Shown in pieces: positions 1 to 5,895 of a stretch of DNA of 8,510 bases. How positions within the stretch are numbered: the first letter of the stretch is position 1; the number at the start of each line of letters is the position of its first letter. The position numbers and the translations under genes were made by a program. Source of the stretch: Bacillota bacterium. GTDB lineage: Bacteria > Bacillota > Clostridia > DSM-8532. The notes under the pieces were generated by a model. It ran no database searches. It was not told the origin of the DNA and was given only the letters and a program-made list of their open reading frames with translations. The stretch lies in NCBI GenBank assembly GCA_023440865.1, contig JAEXRM010000030.1, positions 1-8,510 of the forward strand, given 5' to 3'.

Positions 1-26
1 TGTCGGGGACCGCGCGGGTTCATCGG

Positions 27-1484
27 TTATCGTTTCATGTTCGAGAGCTCCTGCAGGATCTCGTCCGAGGTCGTCATGACCCGGCTGTTGGCCTGGAATC
101 CGCGCTGGGTGATGATCATCTCGGTGAACTGCTTCGCGAGGTCGACATTCGACATCTCGAGCGTGCCGGGGACGATCGTGCCCGCTCCGGAGGAACCGGG
201 CGTGACGGCTCGGGAGAACTCGCCGGAGTTCGAGGTCGACTGGAACAGGTTCGATCCGGTTTTCGCCAGGCCGGAGGGATTTGCGAAAACCGCCATGCCG
301 AGGCGTCCGAGCGGCTGCTGACGCCCATTGTCGTATACGCCGGTCAGGATGCCGTCGGAGCCGACGGAGAAGGTGACCAGGGTTCCGGGCGGGTAACCGT
401 CCACGCGCAACGGCTTGACCGAGGAGTCGTCCGCGTACTGGGTCAGCTGCGCGAGGTCGATCTTCACGTCGAACGGCCGGGCGCCGGTGGCGGCGTTCGG
501 GGTGATCGTGACGGTCGGGGTGGTGTTCATGTTCGTCTGGTCGGTGGTGACAAGCTTGCCCTTGGCGTCAAAGGCGACAAAGCCCGAGGCGGGGAGCGTC
601 GCGCCGGTGGTGGCGTTGTCACCGCCGTCCACGGTGTAGTACCAGGAGGTGATCGGCGGCATGTCATAGGTGCCCGGTACGGCGGCGCCGGTGTAGACCT
701 GGCTCTTCCAGAAGTTCACGTTGACCTTGTAGGAATTGCCGAGCTCGTCGTACACGTTGACCGGGACGATGAACTGGGGGGATACGTTCTTGCCGCCCGC
801 ATCGGGGATGCCGTCCGCACCCGCCGCTCCCGCCGCGTTGACGGTGTCGGCAATGGGCCCGTACAGGTCGGCGGCTGTTGTCGTGGCTGCCTTGAGCGGA
901 CTTTCCGTCGAGTCGAGGTTGCCGGACATGACGGCCTCGGTGCTCTTCGCCGCAGCGATGATGCGCTTGGAGAGGTTGTACTCGTCCTCGTAGAGGTTCA
1001 GGGGCTTGATGTCCTCCTGGGTGTCGAACACATACCCCTCGTCGGTGTTCTCGTACTTCATCCAGCCGTACACGTTCATGCCGCTCGACGTGACCAGGTT
1101 GCCCAGGCGGTCGATCGTGAAGTTGCCGGCGCGGGTGAAGTTGTAGGCACCGCTGCTGCCGCCCTTGACGATGAAGAAGCCCTCCCCCTCGATCGACAGG
1201 TCGGTGGGGCTGTCGGTGCGCTGCACGCTGCCACGTGTCATTTGGATGTCGATCGCGTCGATGTTGGTGCCGAGGCCGATCTGCATCGGGTTCGTGCCGC
1301 CGCGGCCGGTGGCCTCGTCCGGAGAGCCGGCGCCCTTGGAGGTTTGTGAGAAGATCTCCTGGAATGTGCTGCGGCTGCCCTTGAAACCGACCGTGTTGAC
1401 GTTGGCGATGTTGTTGCCAATCACGTCCATTCGGGTCTGGTGGGCCCGCAGGCCCGATACGCTGGAAAACATGGACATCATCAT
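27..1484 (-). CDS. flgE: Flagellar hook protein FlgE
   Basis: FlgE is the structural subunit of the hook, the flexible joint between basal body and filament, assembled outside the cell under the FlgD cap. The 485-residue protein starts with the rod/hook N-terminal signature (SMFSSVSGLRAHQTRMDVIGN, split here: residues 4-14 and 15-24), followed by NNIANVNTVGFK (24-35). Next comes the basal-body domain (about 90-170, with DLSIEGEGFFIVKG) and a variable outer domain (about 235-400). The C-terminal helix follows (SNVDLAKQFTEMIITQRGFQ, 445-464, then SRVMTTSDEILQEL). It has no cysteine. Three ATGs stand in a row (1484, 1481, 1478); the first is used here since AGGAGG (1500-1495) is already 10 nt away. 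It is longer than enteric FlgE (about 400 residues), owing to the outer domain, which is common outside enterics. A 143-bp leader separates it from the preceding gene. Confidence 0.97.
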   Translation of the reverse strand: MMMSMFSSVSGLRAHQTRMDVIGNNIANVNTVGFKGSRSTFQEIFSQTSKGAGSPDEATGRGGTNPMQIGLGTNIDAIDIQMTRGSVQRTDSPTDLSIEGEGFFIVKGGSSGAYNFTRAGNFTIDRLGNLVTSSGMNVYGWMKYENTDEGYVFDTQEDIKPLNLYEDEYNLSKRIIAAAKSTEAVMSGNLDSTESPLKAATTTAADLYGPIADTVNAAGAAGADGIPDAGGKNVSPQFIVPVNVYDELGNSYKVNVNFWKSQVYTGAAVPGTYDMPPITSWYYTVDGGDNATTGATLPASGFVAFDAKGKLVTTDQTNMNTTPTVTITPNAATGARPFDVKIDLAQLTQYADDSSVKPLRVDGYPPGTLVTFSVGSDGILTGVYDNGRQQPLGRLGMAVFANPSGLAKTGSNLFQSTSNSGEFSRAVTPGSSGAGTIVPGTLEMSNVDLAKQFTEMIITQRGFQANSRVMTTSDEILQELSNMKR

Positions 1485-1494
1485 AGGATTTCGC

Positions 1495-1500
1495 CCTCCT
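1495..1500 (-). promoter_or_regulatory. Ribosome binding site of flgE
   Basis: AGGAGG on the minus strand, 10 nt before the first of three consecutive ATG codons (1484). The long spacing favours the first ATG as the start over the two that follow. Confidence 0.75.
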
Positions 1501-1508
1501 CGAGTTCC

Positions 1509-1530
1509 GCTCCATCCGTCGATCCGGAGC
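1509..1530 (-). other. Stem-loop just upstream of the flgE ribosome binding site
   Basis: GCTCC pairs with GGAGC, with an inner ATC/GAT pairing and a GG bulge, on the minus strand. It ends 8 nt before AGGAGG. It does not cover the site itself. A role in flgE translation is only inference. Confidence 0.4.
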
Positions 1531-1599
1531 GGGCAGCCTCCCGTGGGGGTCCGGCTGTCGACTCATCATTCATATCGTCATTTTTCAATGGTTCCCACA

Positions 1600-1617
1600 C
1601 CCCGAATTGTTCCGGGG
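1600..1617 (-). other. Stem-loop just after the TIGR02530-type gene
   Basis: CCCCGGA-ACAA-TTCGGGG on the minus strand: a seven-pair stem including one G-U pair, with a tetraloop, starting 10 nt after the stop codon. It lacks a U-tract, so a role as full terminator is unlikely; partial termination or mRNA 3'-end protection is possible. Confidence 0.5.
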
Positions 1618-1627
1618 CCGGGCTTGT

Positions 1628-2047
1628 TCAGGCAAATACGGCACCGTCGATGTTCGTGAACGCATTGTCGCGCAGTTCGCCCTTTGTGACCGCCGTCACG
1701 ACCGTCCGGTTGGGCACGTTGACCACCAGGGCCACGTCGTCGATCACGACCAGGGAATTGCGGATGCCCTTGTCCTCCGCCCTGTCGACCGCCTGGGACA
1801 GGCGTTCGCACTGGGTCTCATCGAGTGTGATGCCCCTCTGGGACAAGCGTGTTTCCGCATGCCGTGACATGCGGACCTCCCGCTGCCGGGTGATGGCCGC
1901 GTCGAGCAGGCTGCCAAAGGAAACGCCGGGAGTGCGGGCTGCCTGCGCGCCGCGTACGGCCGCCGGCCGTGTCACGCTCTCCGCCGGGCGCACGCCCTGC
2001 ACGAACTGGTTGATGCTGGCGACGGGACGGGTCGGTCCGACTTCCAT
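1628..2047 (-). CDS. TIGR02530-type flagellar operon protein
   Basis: This 139-residue protein belongs to the small family found between flgD and flgE in many Bacillota (known as TIGR02530 / flg_new). Its biochemical role is not established. The N-terminal 40 residues are Pro/Arg-rich and probably flexible. SFGSLLDAAI (43-52) is followed by the conserved core: RMSRHAETRLSQRGITL (59-75), AVDRAEDKGIRNSLVVIDD (86-104), NRTVVTAV (113-120) and the terminal FTNIDGAV (130-137), where the family normally ends. I chose ATG at 2047 because AAAGGAGG (2064-2057) lies 9 nt upstream; the in-frame TTG at 2080 would lie upstream of this site and has no clear site of its own. The same frame stays open for 48 codons after the TGA, but the natural family ending argues against truncation. 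A regulatory or assembly role at hook completion is only inference from position. Confidence 0.9.
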   Translation of the reverse strand: MEVGPTRPVASINQFVQGVRPAESVTRPAAVRGAQAARTPGVSFGSLLDAAITRQREVRMSRHAETRLSQRGITLDETQCERLSQAVDRAEDKGIRNSLVVIDDVALVVNVPNRTVVTAVTKGELRDNAFTNIDGAVFA

Positions 2048-2056
2048 GGTCCGTTT

Positions 2057-2064
2057 CCTCCTTT
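2057..2064 (-). promoter_or_regulatory. Ribosome binding site of the TIGR02530-type gene
   Basis: AAAGGAGG sits 9 nt before ATG 2047, inside the longest possible reading frame that begins at TTG 2080. Its position shows the ATG is the likely start and shortens the protein to 139 residues. Confidence 0.75.
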
Positions 2065-2088
2065 CCACCGATCCGGTCAATGCGGGGC

Positions 2089-3066
2089 CTATTCGGTCAC
2101 AACCGGCTCCGTTGCCGCAGCGGTTCCGGTCTCATCCGTCGTGTCGGCGTCTGGGTCCGCGGCCTGGTCGGTTCCCGCCATCTGCCGGAGCTGCTCGAGG
2201 ATCTGGGCAAGCAACAGCTGCTCGGACGAGAACAGGTCCACGCGCCGGGTGGCGGTGATGTTTTCCACGCCGGTTTCAACACCGTCGAGGATGACATGCA
2301 TCTTGTTGTCGGATGCCAAGTCGTACGACCGGAGGGTTCCCTTGACAGTGACCTGGGCGCCGGTGGTGGCGTCCTTGACACGGAAGGAGATCTCGCGGCC
2401 CTTCATGGTTTCGAGATAGGCTTCCTCGGTTTCGAACGCCCCCTTGTCGATGACCGGGGTGATCTCCACCTCGTCGAGGGTGGCAACCAGACCGGCCTCC
2501 GTCTTCTCGACCCTGGACACGATGCCGTCGATCTTCTTGACTTTCCCGTCGTCATCCTTCAGGGACGCGGTGCCCATCAGTCCGATCAGGGTGTTGTACT
2601 TGTTGAGGTCTGCCGCCGCACCCACGCTTTCGGCGTTGTCCGCTACCTGCACGACCTTGTCGATGGGGACCTCGCTGTCTCCGACAACCAGCATCACTTC
2701 GCCGGAAACCATGCGGACGGAGGTGACTTCGCCGCTGACCGTACGCTGCGATCCCGTCGTCTCGTCGGACACGACCGCGGAGATGTACTTGCCCATCATG
2801 GAAAAGCCCTGCTGGTACTGCATGGACGTGTTCATGTTCTTCATCTGCTCGAGGGAGGAAAACTGCGCGACCTGGGCGATGAAGTCCTGGTCGCTCGAGG
2901 GGTTCATCGGATCCTGGTGCTGCAGCTGCGTGATCAGCAGCTGCAGGAAGTCGTCCTTGCCCAGCTCGCCCGTATTCCGGGTACTCGCCGTCGAGGACTG
3001 CTTGCTCGATTCGATGATCTGCTCGATGGTTTTCTGATTGGAAAGGATCGAGGATACGTCACTCAT
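2089..3066 (-). CDS. flgD: Flagellar hook capping protein FlgD, extended
   Basis: FlgD forms the cap at the tip of the growing hook and guides FlgE subunits into place outside the cell; it is exported by the type III apparatus. The conserved N-terminal domain is clear: DDFLQLLITQLQHQDPMNP (38-56) followed by FIAQVAQFSSLEQM (62-75). After it comes the usual small beta module (about 92-141, GKYIS...SGEVTSV...DSEVPIDKVVQV). Unusually, two further related modules follow (about 162-208 and 223-276), then a Leu-rich amphipathic helix (277-298) and an acidic tail (299-325). At 325 residues it is longer than the roughly 140-230 residues common in the family. The start at 3066 has AGAAGGG 5 nt upstream. 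The stop is TAG, 41 bp before the next gene. The assignment is firm; the extra C-terminal part is the odd feature. Confidence 0.95.
   Translation of the reverse strand: MSDVSSILSNQKTIEQIIESSKQSSTASTRNTGELGKDDFLQLLITQLQHQDPMNPSSDQDFIAQVAQFSSLEQMKNMNTSMQYQQGFSMMGKYISAVVSDETTGSQRTVSGEVTSVRMVSGEVMLVVGDSEVPIDKVVQVADNAESVGAAADLNKYNTLIGLMGTASLKDDDGKVKKIDGIVSRVEKTEAGLVATLDEVEITPVIDKGAFETEEAYLETMKGREISFRVKDATTGAQVTVKGTLRSYDLASDNKMHVILDGVETGVENITATRRVDLFSSEQLLLAQILEQLRQMAGTDQAADPDADTTDETGTAAATEPVVTE
2239..2793 (-). repeat. Three related beta-module repeats in FlgD
   Basis: Protein-level repeat. Module 1 spans residues 92-141, module 2 about 162-208, module 3 about 223-276. Modules 1 and 3 share 13 of 25 residues over their first part (92-116 against 223-247) without gaps, including G-x-x-I-S, D-x-T-T-G-x-Q-x-T-V-x-G. 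Module 2 keeps the G...D..G...G.V.S pattern with one gap. The DNA copies have diverged, so the duplication is old. Confidence 0.7.
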
Positions 3067-3118
3067 GAAAACCCTTCTCTCTGTTCAAGTCCGATGTCCC
3101 GCGGCCCTGGGCGTTGAC

Positions 3119-4834
3119 TCAGGCCCTGAGGCTGATGGTGGAGTCGGGACCGTAGAGGTATTCGCGAACCCGCGCGGAGAGACCCGCGCCTGCCGCAGCC
3201 AGTGTTCCCCCCCCCTCCAGTGATCCGGTGATGCCGGTGGTGCCAACAGATCCACTCCGTGCGGCTACCCCGGCGCCCTGGTCACGGCCGGCTTCGCCAT
3301 CGTTGCGGCGGTTTCCCTGCTGACCGACAGACACGGACAACTGCGCCACGTTCAGGCCGTTTTTCTCGAGCGCATCCTTGAGCAGCTGCATGTTGCTCTC
3401 GAGGATCGACTTCACCTGCTGGCTTTCGGCCGTGAACCTCGCCAGGACCTGCCCCTTTTCCTCGATGACGCGCAGGTTGATCTTGCCGAGGCTTTCCGGC
3501 TTGAGCTGCAGCTCCATCTCGTGCTTCTCATCGCCGCTGACAGTCTGGATGCGGGTCAACACCTGACTGGTCACATTCTTCGCCGATTCGGGATCGGCAA
3601 GAGGACTCGCCGTCACCGCCTGCTTGGTCTGCGCCAGCTCCGATACACGTTGCCCGAAGGCGCCGTGGCTGGATGCCGCCGCCGCATGAACGCCTGTTCC
3701 CTGTGCCATCTGCGCCGTCTTCACGCCTTGCGCCGCCTGATCGGGCACCGCGGCCGCAAAGGCGGTCGGCATGTGCCGATCGCGCCCTTCCGCTTCGGCT
3801 CCGTCCTGTCCGGCGCCATCCCGCGCCGCATCCTGGCCTGCGTTCGCGGCGGTTGCCTCGATCGGCGCTTCCATGCCGGAGACCGGCACGACCGCATCGC
3901 CTTGCGCTTCGGCTGCCGGCGCGGCCGCCGCGGCCGCTCCCTCCAGCGCACGCCGCAGGCCGTCGGCAAGGGACTGCAGCTTGAGCAGGAGCTTCGCGCC
4001 ATCGTCGGTCTTGACCCGCAGGGTGAGTGACTTCAGGCTGTCGGCATCCACCCCCGCCTTTTGCAGCAGCGCGGCGAGCCGTTCGAGAAATGCATCCGCT
4101 TCCGTGGATGCGCCCGCTCCGCTCGTGGAACCGTCCGCCTGCCGCAACAGTCCCTCGAGCGTTTCGAGCAGTGCGGCGGCTTCGGTGCCTGCGGCACCTT
4201 CCGCAGTGGCGGCCAGGAACGTCGATGCGGTATCTGTTGCGGTTTCCGTTGCGTTTTCACCGGTTCCGGTTTCTTCCTGCGCCGTTTCCCCGGCAGCGGC
4301 ACGGATGGCCTCGAGCATGGATGCCACGATCTCGGAGAGGATCTCGCCCGCATCCTGCGCCTTGACCTTGACCTTGATCCTGCCTTCGGGTGTGCGGACA
4401 TCGGCCTGTGCCATTTCAGCTTTTCCGGTCGTTGTCTTTTGCGACTCCGATCCGGTGCCCTCCTGGTCATCCGCCTGGGTCTGCGCGGATCGGTTCGTGT
4501 CCGGACGGGCCTGCGCTGCGTCCACCCTGCGGCGACCCGCCTGCGATGCGGACATCGCCGCGCCCTGATGTGCGGACCGCTCGGCCGTGCGGCCGACGGA
4601 CGCCGGACGATCCGTTTGGGAAAGCGTTCGGCGTGTTTCGCCTGCATCCGGTTCCGTTCCGGTCCGTGCCATCCGATCCTTCAGCAGGGAGCGGAAGGTT
4701 GCGTCGCCGGAGGAGCGCTGCGCATCGGACGCGCCCTGCACGGTGCCTTCTGCGCCGAAGCGCTGCATGAGCATCGCGCTGAGACTGTTCGATCCGCGGT
4801 TCACGGAATCGGTGCCGGCATTGAGTCCATTCAT
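3119..4834 (-). CDS. fliK: Flagellar hook-length control protein FliK
   Basis: FliK is secreted during hook growth, measures hook length and switches the export gate (FlhB) from rod/hook to filament substrates. The 571-residue product has a long low-complexity, Ala/Thr/Gln-rich N-terminal and middle region expected of a molecular ruler. The conserved C-terminal hook-length domain (Flg_hook) lies at about 435-506, with LQLKPESLGKINLRV and the helix ESQQVKSILESNMQLLKDAL. The tail ends with a STISLRA motif, similar to the ends of other Bacillota FliK proteins. ATG at 4834 is the start because a perfect AAGGAGGTGA lies just upstream; the in-frame GTG at 4843 is part of that site. A G9 run in codons 540-543 lies between the switch domain and the C-terminal motif. 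fliK precedes flgD by 52 bp. Identity is firm; the N-terminal half is too variable to compare. Confidence 0.95.
   Translation of the reverse strand: MNGLNAGTDSVNRGSNSLSAMLMQRFGAEGTVQGASDAQRSSGDATFRSLLKDRMARTGTEPDAGETRRTLSQTDRPASVGRTAERSAHQGAAMSASQAGRRRVDAAQARPDTNRSAQTQADDQEGTGSESQKTTTGKAEMAQADVRTPEGRIKVKVKAQDAGEILSEIVASMLEAIRAAAGETAQEETGTGENATETATDTASTFLAATAEGAAGTEAAALLETLEGLLRQADGSTSGAGASTEADAFLERLAALLQKAGVDADSLKSLTLRVKTDDGAKLLLKLQSLADGLRRALEGAAAAAAPAAEAQGDAVVPVSGMEAPIEATAANAGQDAARDGAGQDGAEAEGRDRHMPTAFAAAVPDQAAQGVKTAQMAQGTGVHAAAASSHGAFGQRVSELAQTKQAVTASPLADPESAKNVTSQVLTRIQTVSGDEKHEMELQLKPESLGKINLRVIEEKGQVLARFTAESQQVKSILESNMQLLKDALEKNGLNVAQLSVSVGQQGNRRNDGEAGRDQGAGVAARSGSVGTTGITGSLEGGGTLAAAGAGLSARVREYLYGPDSTISLRA
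3207..3215 (-). repeat. G9 homopolymer within fliK
   Basis: Nine C on the plus strand, read as nine G in fliK, covering the end of Glu540 and the codons of Gly541-543. It is the longest single-base run I see in the window. It lies after the Flg_hook domain and before the last 28 residues, so a length change would alter only the C-terminal tail. Runs of this kind can be slippage-prone and are also error-prone in sequencing. Confidence 0.85.
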
Positions 4835-4839
4835 CGAGT

Positions 4840-4849
4840 TCACCTCCTT
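4840..4849 (-). promoter_or_regulatory. Perfect 10-nt Shine-Dalgarno of fliK
   Basis: On the minus strand the bases read AAGGAGGTGA, the full complement of the usual 16S rRNA 3' end. The GGAGG core is 8 nt from ATG 4834. The site contains an in-frame GTG (4843-4841) that could be mistaken for the fliK start; it is the strongest ribosome binding site in the window. Confidence 0.85.
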
Positions 4850-4857
4850 CTCCTTTT

Positions 4858-4870
4858 GGGGATGCTCCCC
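4858..4870 (-). other. Second stem-loop, just upstream of the fliK ribosome binding site
   Basis: GGGGA-GCA-TCCCC on the minus strand gives five base pairs. It ends 8 nt before the AAGGAGGTGA site. Its GGGG could instead pair with the CCCC of the upstream stem at 4876-4903, so the two may be mutually exclusive. Confidence 0.45.
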
Positions 4871-4875
4871 GGTTC

Positions 4876-4903
4876 ACCCCGAAACGCCTGTGGTTTGCGG
4901 GGT
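4876..4903 (-). other. Stem-loop in the fliK leader
   Basis: On the minus strand, ACCCCG-c-AAAC pairs with GTTT-CGGGGT around the 7-nt loop CACAGGC: ten base pairs with one bulged C. No U-run follows, so it is not a standard intrinsic terminator. It lies between the MotE-like gene and fliK. Together with the next stem-loop it could form alternative pairings. Confidence 0.55.
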
Positions 4904-4964
4904 TTCTCTGTCCAGGCGGCGGACCGCCTTTCCATGCATTGTCTGTCGGGACCCGCAGGGGACC

Positions 4965-5825
4965 TCATGGGCTTGCGGCGGTGGTCTTGACGGCTTCGGC
5001 CTTGCTCCGCCTGTAGTCCGCCAGACTGCGGGTGATGTCCGCCGCCAGGGTTGCCTCCATCTCGGCCAGGATTTCCGCCAGCGTCTGGGATTTGTTTGCG
5101 TCGACGATCGACACAAGCAGCGCCTTGTCCTTGCCCCACAACTCGGTGAGGACGCCGGCCGCCTTCTTGCGGTCCATCAGCTCGAACGGCCGTGCCGCCA
5201 GCTTGGCCTGTCCGTCCGCGGCCGCTGCTGCCTGGATCGACTCGTAAATGGCGGCGGCGGCCTCGGGATCGAGTGTTTCGTACCATGTCCTGAATCCGGT
5301 CGTGTCGACGCCTGCGGCTGCCGTGACGACCTGTTTGCGCAGTTCCTCGAGCTCGGCCTTCTGACGGGCGATCGACGCCAGCTCCGTTTCATTGGCAGCC
5401 GTCTGGTCGGCGGCAGCGGCCTCGATGGCCGACTGGCTGAGGTTCCGCGCTTCAAAGGCCGCCAGCGAGGTGTTGGCCGCATCGAGTTCCGCGGACAGGG
5501 TGGTGGCAAGCTGCCGGTAATGGTCGTATCGCTCGATCAGTTGGGCGGCCGACAGGTTTTCAGCCGCTTCCGGATCGTAACCGGCCGGCTCGGACGGCAG
5601 TGCCAACCGCAGAACGGGATTGTCCCGAAACGCCGGGCGAAACTTGTCACCCAGGCTGAACAGGTTGGATTTGAGGGAGAAATAGAAAACCCCGGTAAAC
5701 ACGAGCGCGACGACCAGCAAGGCGGCGAGGACGGCCACGATGCCGGATATGAGGCCTCCTGCCTTTTGCTGCCCGTCGCTTCCCTGCGTACCGGGGATGC
5801 CTTTCGGCTTATTCTGTTCGGACAT
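4965..5825 (-). CDS. MotE/YlxF-family membrane protein of the flagellar operon
   Basis: This 286-residue protein is in the position of Bacillus ylxF, between fliJ and fliK. It has a short polar N-terminus, one strong transmembrane segment (about 25-50, rich in Leu/Val/Ala), then a probable coiled coil (about 96-168). The C-terminal helical domain (about 176-270) contains TLDPEAAAAIYESIQ and ILAEMEATLAADITRSLADY, which resemble the MgtE intracellular N-domain/MotE family. In known relatives such proteins act near the stator or motor (for example as a MotB chaperone), but the role in Bacillota is not settled; I infer a membrane-anchored flagellar accessory role from domain pattern and context. 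The start at 5825 is supported by GGGAG 7 nt upstream. The gene is separated from fliJ by 70 bp and from fliK by 130 bp. It could equally be annotated simply as a coiled-coil flagellar operon protein. Confidence 0.8.
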   Translation of the reverse strand: MSEQNKPKGIPGTQGSDGQQKAGGLISGIVAVLAALLVVALVFTGVFYFSLKSNLFSLGDKFRPAFRDNPVLRLALPSEPAGYDPEAAENLSAAQLIERYDHYRQLATTLSAELDAANTSLAAFEARNLSQSAIEAAAADQTAANETELASIARQKAELEELRKQVVTAAAGVDTTGFRTWYETLDPEAAAAIYESIQAAAAADGQAKLAARPFELMDRKKAAGVLTELWGKDKALLVSIVDANKSQTLAEILAEMEATLAADITRSLADYRRSKAEAVKTTAASP

Positions 5826-5865
5826 TCACAAACTCCCGTTGGCGATTCCCGACGGGTTGCGGCTT

Positions 5866-5880
5866 CCGGCGGTCCGCCGG
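5866..5880. other. 15-bp GC-only palindrome between fliJ and the MotE-like gene
   Basis: CCGGCGG-A-CCGCCGG (minus strand) is a perfect inverted repeat with a single central base; as RNA it would fold as six pairs with a 3-nt loop. No U-run follows on either strand, so it is not an intrinsic terminator. It could be a protein-binding site, an RNA stabiliser or chance in GC-rich DNA. Confidence 0.45.
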
Positions 5881-5895
5881 CTGGTCGGCCCCGGT

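Noticed and set aside
1..23. ATG at 23 (minus strand) opening a frame (MNPRGPR) after flgE
   Set aside because: No ribosome binding site at proper distance, only seven codons visible, and it does not resemble the expected next gene (FlbD/SwrD family, which begins MI.VTR).
27..1484. Lysinoalanine cross-linking of FlgE as in spirochaetes
   Set aside because: That reaction needs a conserved cysteine; this FlgE contains none.
1571..1600. Sigma-28-like -10 (ACGATAT) in the flgE leader
   Set aside because: The matching -35 (TAAA type) is absent at 15-16 nt upstream, where the bases are GTGGG; no convincing sigma-A pair either.
1481..1630. TIGR02530-type gene truncated by a nonsense TGA, since the frame stays open to 1481
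   Set aside because: The protein already ends in the family's natural C-terminus (FTNIDGAV plus two residues), so the TGA is the normal stop.
2080..3117. Plus-strand open frame of 345 codons opposite flgD
   Set aside because: It mirrors flgD codons; no ribosome binding site or recognisable domain, and FlgD motifs on the other strand are unmistakable.
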